Shown in pieces: positions 51,255 through 60,146 of a stretch of 64,000 nucleotides of DNA. The notes beneath the pieces are model-generated. The model was not told the DNA's origin. It made no database searches and saw only the letters and a program-made list of their open reading frames with translations. Origin of the DNA: Alitiscatomonas aceti (lineage in GTDB: Bacteria; Bacillota; Clostridia; Lachnospirales; Lachnospiraceae). Both the position numbers and the translations under genes were made by a program. The stretch spans positions 29,348-93,347 of the forward strand of contig NZ_JAOQJF010000010.1 of the NCBI RefSeq assembly GCF_025567195.1, written 5' to 3'. The stretch's first letter is position 1. Every line of letters starts with the position of its first letter.

Positions 51255-52421
51255 ATGGAAAAAGGAAAACGGATCCTTCTGACACTCTTATTTGTGATCC
51301 TGGCAGCCATGGTGATCATGGCCGGGACCTTTCTGGCAGGCGGAGGCTTAAAACCGCGGCCGGGAGTGGACAGAGGAGAGAGAGAAATAGCCCAGGCGTA
51401 CCCAGAGCCATCAGAGGGGCAGACAGCCGGGGCAGAGGCTGGACAGGAAATAAAGGACAGCCAGGAAATGAAGAACGGACAGGAAACAAAGACCAGCATC
51501 CGGCTGGAAACGGCGGCAGAAGAAACGGAGATGGAAACGGATGCGGACGTGCCGGAGGAAGCCGGAGGGGAGAGCGGGGAGCCGTGTACTCTTTTATTTG
51601 CCGGGGACGTTTATCTGTCGGAGCATGTGCTGGGAGCGTACAGCCGTGCCGGAAATATCACCGGAGTCCTGGACCAGGGGATCCTTAAGGAGACTCTGGA
51701 AGCAGATATTTTTATGGTAAACCAGGAGTTTCCGTTTACAGACCGGGGAACGAAGGCGGCAGATAAGCAGTTCACCTTCCGCCTGCCGCCGGAAAAGGTG
51801 TCCATACTCACGGAGATGGGCGTGGATCTTGTGACCCTGGCCAATAACCACATCCTGGATTTTGGTCCGGAGGGGATCACCGACAGTATAAAAGCCCTGG
51901 ACGGGGCGGGGATCCGCCATGTGGGGGCAGGAGAAAACAGGGACCAGGCGGAGCGCCTGGAGATCCTGGAGGTCCATGGAAAACGGATCGGGTTCCTGGG
52001 GACGTCCCGGGTCTATATGTCCGCTGACTGGGCGGCGGGACCGGACCATCCCGGTGTGTTTTCCACCTATGATCCGGCCCGGGCCCTGGAGGCCATAAAG
52101 ACGGCCAGAGGCCAGTGTGATTACCTGGTGGTCTACGTCCACTGGGGCGTGGAGCGGGAGACAGAGCCAAAGGATTACCAGAGGGCCATGGGCCGCCAGT
52201 ATATCGACGCCGGGGCTGACCTGGTCATCGGAAGCCATCCCCATGTGCTGCAGCCGGTGGAATACTATAATGGAAAGCCCATTGTGTACAGCCTGGGGAA
52301 TTTCGTGTTTGGCAGCAGTATTCCCAGCACCATTCTGTTTAAGGTGGTGCTGGACGGGGAGGAGATCCAGGTGACGGAGATCCCGTGTACCTCTTCCGGC
52401 GGATACACAAGGCTGAAATAA
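51255..52421 (+). CDS. CapA-family lipid/membrane-anchored metallophosphatase-like protein
   Basis: ATG 51255 (MEKGKRILLTLL) follows AAGGAGG. A membrane helix at about 6-28 anchors the protein. A low-complexity Glu- and Gln-rich linker (about 40-105) leads into a PGA_cap domain (about 112-388): LLFAGDVYLSEHVL, VNQEFPFTDRG, LANNHILDFGPEGI, YVHWGVERE and GSHPHVLQPVE. CapA proteins take part in poly-gamma-glutamate or envelope-related functions; the substrate here is unknown. Confidence 0.85.
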   Translation: MEKGKRILLTLLFVILAAMVIMAGTFLAGGGLKPRPGVDRGEREIAQAYPEPSEGQTAGAEAGQEIKDSQEMKNGQETKTSIRLETAAEETEMETDADVPEEAGGESGEPCTLLFAGDVYLSEHVLGAYSRAGNITGVLDQGILKETLEADIFMVNQEFPFTDRGTKAADKQFTFRLPPEKVSILTEMGVDLVTLANNHILDFGPEGITDSIKALDGAGIRHVGAGENRDQAERLEILEVHGKRIGFLGTSRVYMSADWAAGPDHPGVFSTYDPARALEAIKTARGQCDYLVVYVHWGVERETEPKDYQRAMGRQYIDAGADLVIGSHPHVLQPVEYYNGKPIVYSLGNFVFGSSIPSTILFKVVLDGEEIQVTEIPCTSSGGYTRLK

Positions 52422-52472
52422 AAATATAGGCGTATGAAAATGCATGGAAAGCAGAAGAAGGGAGAACGGAGC

Positions 52473-53405
52473 ATGGAACGGAAGACTATGGGAACACAGG
52501 CGGGAGTCCTGATCACGATCCTGGGGGGAGCGCTCTGGGGGCTATCGGGGGCCTGCGGACAGTATCTGTTTGAGTATAAGGGCGTGACCTCGGGGTGGCT
52601 GGTGCCGATCCGCCTGACCATGGCCGGCCTGACCATGCTGCTGTATTATATTTTTAAGGAAAGAGGAGCGGCCTTCCGGATCTGGAAAAAGGGCAGGGAC
52701 GCGGCGGAGGTGATGATCTACGGGATCGCCGGTCTCATGCTCTGCCAGTATACATATTTTGTCACCATCGAGCTTTCCAATGCCGGAACGGCCACTGTGA
52801 TCCAGTACCTGTCTCCGGTGCTCATCATGGTGCTGGTGTGCTTTATGGAAAAGCGGCTTCCCAGGGCAGTGGAGGTCCTGTCCCTTATCCTGGCCATATC
52901 GGGGATCTTTCTGATCGCTACCCATGGAAATGTCCATCAGATGGTGATCTCCAGGGAGGCCCTGGTCATGGGGCTTTTGTCGGCGGCCACAGTGGTCCTT
53001 TACAATATGCAGCCCCGGCGGCTCATGGCCTATTATCCCACAGCATACCTTCTGGCCTGGGGAATGACCATCGGCGGGATCGTCCTGGCCCTGGTCTTTC
53101 AGCCATGGAGATACCGCTATACCCTGGATCTCCCCTTTCTTCTGGCCCTGGGGGCCATTATCTTTCTGGGGTCCATGGCGGCCTTTACTCTGTATATGCA
53201 GGGGGTAAAGCTCATCGGCCCGGCCCGGGCCAGTCTCTACGCCTGTGTGGAGCCCATTGCGGCCACGCTGCTGTCGGCTGTGTGGCTGAAGGCGCCGTTT
53301 AAGCCCATTGATTTTCTGGGTTTTTCCATGATCATTGCCACGATCCTGATACTGGGATATGGAGATCTGAAGAAGGGGAACGGAGCTTCTGTGCAAAAAC
53401 GTTAG
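52473..53405 (+). CDS. EamA-family (DMT) transporter
   Basis: Ten membrane helices are expected, with two EamA halves (LITILGGALWGLSGACGQYL and LLSAATVVLYNMQPRRLMAY). The start is ATG 52473 behind GGAGAACGGA; an earlier in-frame ATG at 52434 has no ribosome site. The substrate is probably a small metabolite such as an amino acid. Confidence 0.85.
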   Translation: MERKTMGTQAGVLITILGGALWGLSGACGQYLFEYKGVTSGWLVPIRLTMAGLTMLLYYIFKERGAAFRIWKKGRDAAEVMIYGIAGLMLCQYTYFVTIELSNAGTATVIQYLSPVLIMVLVCFMEKRLPRAVEVLSLILAISGIFLIATHGNVHQMVISREALVMGLLSAATVVLYNMQPRRLMAYYPTAYLLAWGMTIGGIVLALVFQPWRYRYTLDLPFLLALGAIIFLGSMAAFTLYMQGVKLIGPARASLYACVEPIAATLLSAVWLKAPFKPIDFLGFSMIIATILILGYGDLKKGNGASVQKR

Positions 53406-53438
53406 ACAGGCGGCAGGAATGCTGATATAATAAAAATT

Positions 53439-55613
53439 ATGAACGAAACAAAGCAGGGGACAGCCTGCGGTCACCGGCACACGGAAGACTGCTATAAGCT
53501 GGCGGAACACTGCATTCATGTGCATACGGATGACTGCTGCCCGCAGGATGACACTTCTGACAATACGGCCACTCCGGCTGGCGCAGAGCGGCGGGAACCG
53601 ACAGAATGTACCCACCGGTGCAGCGAGGACAGCGGCTGTGTGAAGCAGGTGCTGGACTGCCGCCACGAACACGACAGTGAGTGCGGCTATACTCCTGCCA
53701 CAGAGGGAACTCCCTGCACCTATGTCTGCGGGACCTGCCATTCCCAGGAGAAGCCCCAGGCCGGCCAGGATCAATGTATCTGCACAGAACCCTGTACCGG
53801 GGATAAGATCAACGAGGATTGTCCTGTATGCAGCGAAGATTTCGCCGCCTGCAAAGGCCTGCTTCCCGCTGCACCGCCCGACGCTCTGGCGGTCACTCCG
53901 GAGCAGGTGCAGGAAATGATCGACGACCTGCCCACAGCGGAAGAATTGCAGGCCATGACAAAGGAGGAACAGCAGGAGGTCTACGCCGATTTGCAGGCAG
54001 CCTATGACGCTTATGAGGCTCTCACGGACGGGCAGAAAGCAGAAGGCACCGGGGCAGGGATTTTTGAAAGCCTGTTTGGTGTGTTCAATGGAATGATAAA
54101 TGCGGCTGCTGCTGCCGGTGGCTTTGAAGTGACTGGCGGCACATCGGGGAACGACTACTCCTACGCCGACGGCGTCCTGACCATCAATAACGGTGCAGAG
54201 CTGACGATCTCCACCAACGGACAGACGTCTGACCGTATTGTGATTGACAGTGGTGCAAAGGCCACGGTCATCCTCAACGGTGTGAATATTGGCGGAACAT
54301 TTGATAATGAAGAAAGCGCTATTGATGTAAGCAGCGGCGCAGCTTTAAACATTATACTTCAAGCAGGATCCACCAATACAATAAGCGTTGATTATTCTAA
54401 AGCGGATGAAAATAATCCGGGGATTCATGTTCCAAAGGACGCTGTGCTTGTTATCCAGGGAAAAGGTTTTCTGTCTGTAATGGGAGGCACAGGAACGATC
54501 GGCATGGGCAGCGTAGGGATAGGCGGGAAAAATGGAAAAAGTACCTGGCCAGCCGGAATGCGTGGCCCAGGTGAAGATTGCGGCATGGTCGTGATTCTTG
54601 GGAAAAACATAGAGGTAGAGGGCAGTCAAGGAGAAAATCCCATTGGCGGAGGGTTTGGATTTACAGACGGACGACCTAGCCAGTGGGATGACGGCCAGGG
54701 TATCCGGCCCACCGACGGCGGCAGCTATGAGGTCTGGGGCAGCCTGACCCTGCCTAAGTATCCCGCCAGCTATACCATTCCAGAGGGCGTAACGCTGACC
54801 ATTCCTGATGCTAGAAGCTTAAACATTCCCGAAGGCGTAACTCTCACCAACCACGGCACCATCACCGGGGATGGGCGACTGGAAGGCGTGGGTACTTTAA
54901 CTGGGGACGGTGTTGTTACTGTTAGTTTGAACCTCTTTTATGACCTGGTGGAATATACCGTGACCGTGGAAACGGAGGGGCAGGGCACTGCTTCTGCTTC
55001 CCCTGCGTCTGCGGCGATGGGAGAAACCGTCACGCTGACGGCAGACGCAGCCAGCGGCTATTATTTCAAAGGATGGGAGGCCGTTGCCGGAGGTGTTATC
55101 ATGAACGGCGGCCGGTTTATCATGCCGGGGGAAAATGTGGTCGTAAAAGCGGTGTTTGAGAAAGATGCCGGCAATGGCGGTTCTTCCGGCGTCGGAAGAT
55201 CTTCTTCCGACGACTCCGATGGCTCCGGCGGTTCCGGAAGCCCGGACACCTGGTCAGTACCGGCAGGGACCTGGGTCCGGGATCAGACTGGCTGGTGGTA
55301 CCGGAAAGCCAACGGCACCTATCCGGTGTCCTGCTGGCAGAGGCTGGCTTACCAGAATACGGCAGAATGGTATCGTTTTGACGAGAGAGGCTATATGCAG
55401 ACCGGCTGGTTTACCGACGCAGCCGGACGGACCTATTACCTCCATGCGGTTTCTGATGGAAGACAGGGCTATATGTACACCGGCTGGCACCAGATCGGCG
55501 GCGTATGGTACTATTTCCGGGAGATCCAGGACAGCACTGAAGGGGTTCTTTATAAAAACAGCCGCACCCCGGACGGCTACTGGGTCGATGAAAACGGCGT
55601 GTGGGAGCCGTAA
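53439..55613 (+). CDS. Surface protein with Cys/His-rich head and cell-wall-binding repeats
   Basis: Residues about 9-140 are Cys- and His-rich (CGHRHTEDCYK, CIHVHTDDC, CTHRCSED). Then a helical part (145-215), a repetitive region of strands like a beta-helix (226-480), a bacterial InlB-type repeat (506-575; YTVTVETEGQGTASASPASA and GYYFKGWEAV), a Gly/Ser linker, and a C-terminus (610-724) of Trp- and Tyr-rich cell-wall repeats (GWWYRKANGTYPVSCWQ, YMYTGWHQIGGVWYYF). There is no signal peptide and no ribosome site at ATG 53439, although a surface protein needs export. It starts 34 bases after the EamA stop, so it is probably a 5'-truncated gene. Confidence 0.8.
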   Translation: MNETKQGTACGHRHTEDCYKLAEHCIHVHTDDCCPQDDTSDNTATPAGAERREPTECTHRCSEDSGCVKQVLDCRHEHDSECGYTPATEGTPCTYVCGTCHSQEKPQAGQDQCICTEPCTGDKINEDCPVCSEDFAACKGLLPAAPPDALAVTPEQVQEMIDDLPTAEELQAMTKEEQQEVYADLQAAYDAYEALTDGQKAEGTGAGIFESLFGVFNGMINAAAAAGGFEVTGGTSGNDYSYADGVLTINNGAELTISTNGQTSDRIVIDSGAKATVILNGVNIGGTFDNEESAIDVSSGAALNIILQAGSTNTISVDYSKADENNPGIHVPKDAVLVIQGKGFLSVMGGTGTIGMGSVGIGGKNGKSTWPAGMRGPGEDCGMVVILGKNIEVEGSQGENPIGGGFGFTDGRPSQWDDGQGIRPTDGGSYEVWGSLTLPKYPASYTIPEGVTLTIPDARSLNIPEGVTLTNHGTITGDGRLEGVGTLTGDGVVTVSLNLFYDLVEYTVTVETEGQGTASASPASAAMGETVTLTADAASGYYFKGWEAVAGGVIMNGGRFIMPGENVVVKAVFEKDAGNGGSSGVGRSSSDDSDGSGGSGSPDTWSVPAGTWVRDQTGWWYRKANGTYPVSCWQRLAYQNTAEWYRFDERGYMQTGWFTDAAGRTYYLHAVSDGRQGYMYTGWHQIGGVWYYFREIQDSTEGVLYKNSRTPDGYWVDENGVWEP

Positions 55614-55925
55614 GGCAGCAGAGCATTTACAGCACGGTCCATCATACCTCCAAACCCTGGGCCTTCCCCGTATGGAGGATGGGGCCGGCGCTCATCAAGC
55701 CCTTGTGGAGAATCCCGGCGCATTCTGGCCTCCGTCTGTGTAATGCGGAACAGGTTTGCGCCTGATTCCTCACTATCCATGTGATCCAGTATCTTCTGGT
55801 CTTTAGAAAGTTTTTCCGGGCATGAATATCGGAAACACGCAGGCCATCCTCTGATCCACTGCTGGAACGCAGGATTTTTCTATATTTGGGATTTCTGCTC
55901 CCCTTCATCCAGTTTTCAAGGAAAA
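55577..55925 (-). pseudogene. DinD-like gene remnant
   Basis: On the minus strand, a fragment KILDHMDSEESGANLFRITQ, then TEARMRRDSPQGLDERRPH, matches the C-terminal region of DNA-damage-inducible protein D (pattern ANLFRxTQTE, then a helix, then HxxVG). The frame is then lost, and upstream parts are in other frames. It lies in the 408-base gap between the surface protein and the YhcG-type gene, which otherwise holds nothing I recognise. Confidence 0.45.
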
Positions 55926-56021
55926 AAATATATCATGAAAAATAATGATATGAAAGGATGAACAAGAAGCTCCTTTTGTGGTACAATATTTTAATAGCAC
56001 CCACAGTGAGGAGGGTACAAA

Positions 56022-57041
56022 ATGGATAACAATTTGCAAATAAATCAAAATGCAGAACAGACCTATCATTCTATTCGCCAGTCTATTGTATCAGCACAGC
56101 ATAAGTTAAGTGCTGCGGTGAACTACGCAATGGTAATAACCTACTGGGAAATTGGGGAACAGATTTATAAAGCGTGTGGAGAAAATGACAGAGCAGCATA
56201 CGGAAAAAATTTGTTGGACTATCTTTCAGCTCAATTGACTGTTGAGTTTGGAAAAGGTTTTGACAAATCAAATCTTCGTAAGATGAGGCAGTTCTACTGT
56301 ACATTCCCAATTCGAGACACACTGTGTCTTGAATTGAGTTGGTCACATTACCGCCTTTTGATGCGTGTATCAGATGAACAGGCACGAACCTTTTATATGG
56401 AGGAATGTGTAAAGTCTGCGTGGAGCGTCCGACAGTTAGAACGGCAGATCAACACGATGTACTATCAGAGAATTTTAGCAAGCCAAGACAAAGCAGCTGT
56501 TTCAAAAGAAATTCAAACAACAGAACCGAAACCTGAATATGAAAAAATAATCAAAGATCCTTATGTGATGGAATTTTTGCAGATTCAGCCAGATACCCAT
56601 GTATATGAAGGTGAGCTGGAACAGGCATTGATTGACCACCTCCAGCATTTTCTTCTGGAACTGGGACGAGGATTTTCTTTTGTAGCACGGCAAAAGCGGT
56701 TTACACTGGATGGACAGGATTTTTTCATCGACTTAGTATTTTACAATTACATTTTGAAATGCTTTGTTCTGATTGATTTGAAGATGGGAAAACTGACCCA
56801 TCAGGATCTGGGACAAATGCAGATGTATGTGAACTATTATACCCGTGAAATGATGAATGAGGGAGATTCACAGCCTATCGGTATTGTCCTTTGTGCAGAT
56901 AAGGGCGACTCTGTTGTAAAGTACACGCTGCCGGAAGATAATCACCAGATATTTGCATCAAAATATTTTACTTATCTGCCGACAGAAGAAGAATTGAAGC
57001 ATGAATTAAATTTGGACGATTTTTATAAGCTGGAAGAATGA
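56022..57041 (+). CDS. YhcG/DUF1016-type PDDEXK nuclease
   Basis: The N-terminal domain (about 1-150) is DUF1016_N-like: VNYAMVITYWEIGEQIYKA, NLLDYLSAQLTVEFGKGFDKS and LSWSHYRLLMRVSDEQARTF. The C-terminal domain (about 185-320) is PDDEXK-type, with FFIDLVFYNYILKCFVLIDL then KMGKL giving the D...DxK site near 236-252. 339 residues is normal. Such proteins are often linked to defence or to mobile elements. GAGGAGG precedes ATG. Confidence 0.85.
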   Translation: MDNNLQINQNAEQTYHSIRQSIVSAQHKLSAAVNYAMVITYWEIGEQIYKACGENDRAAYGKNLLDYLSAQLTVEFGKGFDKSNLRKMRQFYCTFPIRDTLCLELSWSHYRLLMRVSDEQARTFYMEECVKSAWSVRQLERQINTMYYQRILASQDKAAVSKEIQTTEPKPEYEKIIKDPYVMEFLQIQPDTHVYEGELEQALIDHLQHFLLELGRGFSFVARQKRFTLDGQDFFIDLVFYNYILKCFVLIDLKMGKLTHQDLGQMQMYVNYYTREMMNEGDSQPIGIVLCADKGDSVVKYTLPEDNHQIFASKYFTYLPTEEELKHELNLDDFYKLEE

Positions 57042-57042
57042 T

Positions 57043-57174
57043 ATGGGTGCTGACAACAAAATCTGTCCGAATTGTGGCAGGAAAATGAAACAGCAGTTTA
57101 TTGGTTTGGCCGCACAGAAAGTCGGGCGATCAGGCAAAGCCTTCTCACCGGGAGCTGCTTCGTGTGGCGATTGA
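57043..57174 (+). CDS. Short zinc-ribbon frame
   Basis: ATG 57043 starts a 43-residue frame with CPNCGRKMKQQFIGL followed by nonsense-like sequence. It seems to be the start of a zinc-ribbon protein cut by recombination and running into the relaxase remnant in another frame. Confidence 0.35.
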   Translation: MGADNKICPNCGRKMKQQFIGLAAQKVGRSGKAFSPGAASCGD

Positions 57175-57481
57175 CAACGCATGATCACAAAGTCCTGTTG
57201 ACTTTGAGGAACTGCTGAAAGAGTCTGGCTGTGAGGTATCAAAGCGCGGAAAATCGTATCGCCTGAAGCTCCCAGGCTGGGAGAAAGCCGCCCGCCTGGA
57301 CAGCCTGGGCGAAGGATATGGATTGGAGGATTTGCAGGCAGTTCTCTCCGGGAAGAAAGTGCATATCCCACGAAAGAAAACTGTTACACAGGCAGAGCCG
57401 CCGAAGGTCAATCTGCTGGTGGACATTCAGGCAAAATTGCAGGCAGGAAAAGGCTGCGGCTGCCACGGCACATCACAATGA
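57122..57481 (+). pseudogene. Relaxase (MobA/Rlx-type) remnant
   Basis: One frame reads SGDQAKPSHRELLRVAIDNA, a TGA at 57182-57184, then SQSPVDFEELLKESGCEVSK, RGKSYRLKLPGWEKAARLDS and PPKVNLLVDIQAKLQAGKG before the final stop. This fits the middle of ICE relaxases of the Rlx/MobA type. The internal TGA and the missing N- and C-termini show decay. Confidence 0.7.
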
Positions 57482-57538
57482 GCTTTATCCTAAAATTCCT
57501 ATGCGATAAAGTTTATATGAACCGAGAGCAACAGCATC

Positions 57539-57567
57539 TCGACCAACGCCTCCTTTTATGGTATAAT
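57539..57567 (+). promoter_or_regulatory. Promoter of the GTPase stub
   Basis: A weak -35 TCGACC (57539-57544) and perfect -10 TATAAT (57562-57567) are 17 bases apart. CGCCTCC and GGAGGCG form an inverted repeat around the start region. Confidence 0.5.
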
Positions 57568-57602
57568 TTAGCATTATGCAATCATGAATGGAGGCGCTTT
57601 TC

Positions 57603-57668
57603 ATGGGCGGACAGAAGCCTGAAGGAATGAAAAAACATATTTGTACGGGTCTGTTGGCCCATGTATGA
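57603..57668 (+). pseudogene. N-terminal stub of a TetM/EF-G-like GTPase
   Basis: ATG 57603 follows GGAGG and the 21-residue frame ends MKKHICTGLLAHV then TGA. This is the start of translational GTPases of the ribosomal-protection type, whose next residues would be DAGKTT. The frame stops exactly before the Walker loop, so nearly the whole gene is gone. Confidence 0.5.
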
Positions 57669-57765
57669 GCCGACAGACGGTAACAACCCATCAAAACCCC
57701 ATAAAATAGGACCCTTTTTTCTTATGTAAGACCTTTTCGGGAGTAAAAACTAAATAAATATGACG

Positions 57766-57800
57766 AGCTGCTTATTTTGGAAGAATAGGCAGCTTTTTTT
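57766..57800 (+). terminator. Terminator before parA
   Basis: AGCTGC (57766-57771) pairs with GCAGCT (57789-57794), with an inner TTATT/AATA pairing and an eight-T tail. Confidence 0.75.
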
Positions 57801-57864
57801 ATGCACTGAGACAGCTGTTCATCTATTTGATGAGCGGCTATTTTTTATGGAAGGAGAACCTAAT

Positions 57865-58686
57865 TTGAACACGCAAATCATCGCCATCGCCAACCAGAAG
57901 GGCGGCGTTGGCAAAACCACCACCTGTGCCAATCTTGGAATCGGTTTGGCGCAGGCTGGAAAGAAAGTCTTGCTGATCGACGGAGACCCGCAAGGAAGCC
58001 TGACGATCAGCCTGGGCAATCCCCAGCCGGACAAGCTGCCCTTTACGCTGTCGGACGCTATGGGACGCATCCTGATGGATGAGCCGCTCCGTCCCGGCGA
58101 GGGTATCCTGCACCACCCAGAGGGCGTAGACCTGATGCCTGCGGACATCCAGTTATCCGGTATGGAAGTATCCCTGGTAAATGCCATGAGTCGTGAGACT
58201 ATCTTGCGGCAATATCTGGACACGCTGAAGGGACAATACTCCCATATCCTCATCGACTGCCAGCCTTCCCTGGGGATGCTCACAGTCAATGCGCTGGCCG
58301 CTGCGAACAGGATCATAATTCCCGTTCAGGCAGAGTATCTGCCCGCCAAAGGGCTGGAACAACTGCTCTCCACGGTGAACAAGGTAAAGCGGCAGATCAA
58401 CCCCAAGCTCCAGATAGACGGTATCCTGCTGACGATGGTGGACAGCCGAACCAACTTTGCCAAAGAGATCTCCGCGCTCCTGCGGGAGACCTATGGCAGC
58501 AAGATCAAAGTATTCGGCACAGAGATCCCCCATTCTGTCCGGGCAAAGGAAATCAGCGCAGAGGGAAAAAGCATTTTTGCCCATGATCCCGGTGGCAAGG
58601 TGGCTGAGGGCTACAAAAATCTGACGAAGGAGGTGTTGAAACTTGAAAAGCAGCGCGAAAAAAATAGAGCTGGCCTCGGTAGATGA
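57865..58686 (+). CDS. parA: ParA-family partition ATPase
   Basis: Walker A QKGGVGKTTTCANLGIGL starts near residue 10, with Walker A' and B regions at LLIDGDPQGSLTISL and HILIDCQPSLGMLTVNAL. TTG 57865 is preferred as start, 8 bases after AAGGAG; ATG 57847 is an alternative. ParA sorts plasmids or excised ICE circles with ParB. It overlaps parB by 44 bases. Confidence 0.9.
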   Translation: MNTQIIAIANQKGGVGKTTTCANLGIGLAQAGKKVLLIDGDPQGSLTISLGNPQPDKLPFTLSDAMGRILMDEPLRPGEGILHHPEGVDLMPADIQLSGMEVSLVNAMSRETILRQYLDTLKGQYSHILIDCQPSLGMLTVNALAAANRIIIPVQAEYLPAKGLEQLLSTVNKVKRQINPKLQIDGILLTMVDSRTNFAKEISALLRETYGSKIKVFGTEIPHSVRAKEISAEGKSIFAHDPGGKVAEGYKNLTKEVLKLEKQREKNRAGLGR

Positions 58687-59578
58687 TTTGTTCTCCACCG
58701 AAGAAGGCCGCCAGGATGCAAAGCTGGAAAAGATTCAGGAAATTCCGTTGTCTGAACTGCATCCGTTCAAGAACCACCCATTCAAAGTCAAGGATGACGA
58801 AGCCATGATGGAGACCGCTGACAGTATCAAACAGTATGGCGTTCTGGTTCCGGCCATTGCCCGACCGGACCCGGAGGGCGGTTATGAGCTGGTAGCCGGA
58901 CACAGGCGGCACAGAGCCAGTGAACTGGCAGACAAGGAGACTATGCCGGTCATTGTTCGGGATTTGGATGATGATGCCGCCACGATCATTATGGTTGACA
59001 GCAACTTGCAGCGAGAAAGCTTGCTCCCAAGTGAAAGGGCATTTGCTTATAAAATGAAGCTGGATGCCATGAAAAGACAGGCTGGCAGACCGAGTAAAGA
59101 AAATTGTTCCCAAGTTGGGAACGATTTTGGGAAGAAGTCCAGCGAGGTTTTGGCGGAGCAAGTAGGTCAGAGTAAAAACCAGATTTTTCGCTATATCCGT
59201 CTGACAGAGCTGATTCCTGAATTGATGGATATGGTAGATGAAAAGAAGATTGCCCTGAACCCTGCCTATGAGCTGTCATTTCTCAAAAAGGACGAACAGG
59301 TAGACCTGCTGGATGCCATGGACAGTGAGCAGGCTACCCCTTCCCTTTCCCAAGCCCAGCGGCTCAAGAAATACAGTCAGGAGGGGCATCTGACCCTCGA
59401 TATGATGCGTGTCATTATGGGTGAGGAAAAGAAAAGTGATCTGGACCGAGTGACATTTACCTCTGACACTTTGCGGAAGTATTTCCCTAAAAGCTATACG
59501 CCCCAGCGGATGCAGGAAACCATCATCAAGCTGCTGGAGGCATGGCAGAAAAAGCGTCAGAGAGACCAGGAACGATGA
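58643..59578 (+). CDS. parB: ParB-family partition protein
   Basis: The nuclease-like core is clear: IPLSELHPFKNHPFKVKDDE, IKQYGVLVPAIARP and GYELVAGHRRHRASEL near residue 80, followed by a DNA-binding HTH (VLAEQVGQSKNQIFRYIRL) and a helical C-terminus. The start is TTG 58643 behind AAGGAGG, overlapping parA. Function with ParA is standard. Confidence 0.9.
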   Translation: MKSSAKKIELASVDDLFSTEEGRQDAKLEKIQEIPLSELHPFKNHPFKVKDDEAMMETADSIKQYGVLVPAIARPDPEGGYELVAGHRRHRASELADKETMPVIVRDLDDDAATIIMVDSNLQRESLLPSERAFAYKMKLDAMKRQAGRPSKENCSQVGNDFGKKSSEVLAEQVGQSKNQIFRYIRLTELIPELMDMVDEKKIALNPAYELSFLKKDEQVDLLDAMDSEQATPSLSQAQRLKKYSQEGHLTLDMMRVIMGEEKKSDLDRVTFTSDTLRKYFPKSYTPQRMQETIIKLLEAWQKKRQRDQER

Positions 59579-59590
59579 AAGGAGCCGCCT

Positions 59591-59866
59591 ATGAGGGATA
59601 TTTCAGCCCGTGAGCTGAAAGGACACAACATTCTCGCCGTAGAGAGGTTTTGGGATAACACCCGCTGGATGATTGAGTTTTCTGTCCTGCGTCCCAGCAC
59701 TGCTTATGGCAGCCCCGGAGATGAAATGCGGCTGTTTTTGGCTGAGGACGGGTATCAGACCGCCCTGCAAAGCCAGCAGCGCCGGGAGATCAAGATCAAA
59801 AGGCACGCCCGTGTGATTGAGGGACATATCCTCGATTTCAAACCGGGAAAACGCCGTCGCTCATAA
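59591..59866 (+). CDS. Hypothetical ICE protein, 91 aa (paralogue of 61820)
   Basis: A strand-rich basic protein with NTRWMIEFSVL, then RLFLAEDGYQTALQSQQRRE and IKIKRHARVIEGHIL. The same blocks occur in the protein at 61820-62131, so the two are paralogues. AAAGGAG precedes ATG. Role unknown. Confidence 0.65.
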   Translation: MRDISARELKGHNILAVERFWDNTRWMIEFSVLRPSTAYGSPGDEMRLFLAEDGYQTALQSQQRREIKIKRHARVIEGHILDFKPGKRRRS

Positions 59867-59887
59867 ACATACAACGAAAGGAAAGGA

Positions 59888-60079
59888 ATGACTATGTGTA
59901 CGGTAAAGGAAATTCAAGAAGCAATCCGGGAAGATTGCAGATCTCAGCATGACATGGATTCAACGGATATTGACCGTGTGATGCAAACACTTCCTTTCGC
60001 CCAGGAGGAGCCATTTACAGAGGCGCGTCCCCAAAAGCCGCTGTTTTGGTTCTATGCAAGAAGATTTGAAAAGCGTTGA
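59888..60079 (+). CDS. Hypothetical protein, 63 aa
   Basis: Small helical and acidic frame with VKEIQEAIREDCRSQHDMDS. ATG 59888 and 59894 are both possible behind AAAGGAAAGGA. A strong terminator follows at once. No family is recognised. Confidence 0.5.
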   Translation: MTMCTVKEIQEAIREDCRSQHDMDSTDIDRVMQTLPFAQEEPFTEARPQKPLFWFYARRFEKR

Positions 60080-60081
60080 AC

Positions 60082-60117
60082 ACCGCAATTCTTTGAAATT
60101 AGGATTGCGGTTTTTTT
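60082..60117 (+). terminator. Terminator after the par operon
   Basis: ACCGCAAT pairs with ATTGCGGT around a 14-base loop and is followed by a seven-T tail. Confidence 0.85.
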
Positions 60118-60146
60118 GTACCCAAAATTCGGAAGGAGTGAGGTCG

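Noticed and set aside
54345..54629. Minus-strand frame within the surface protein
   Set aside because: It is a shadow of the beta-strand repeat region with no ribosome site.
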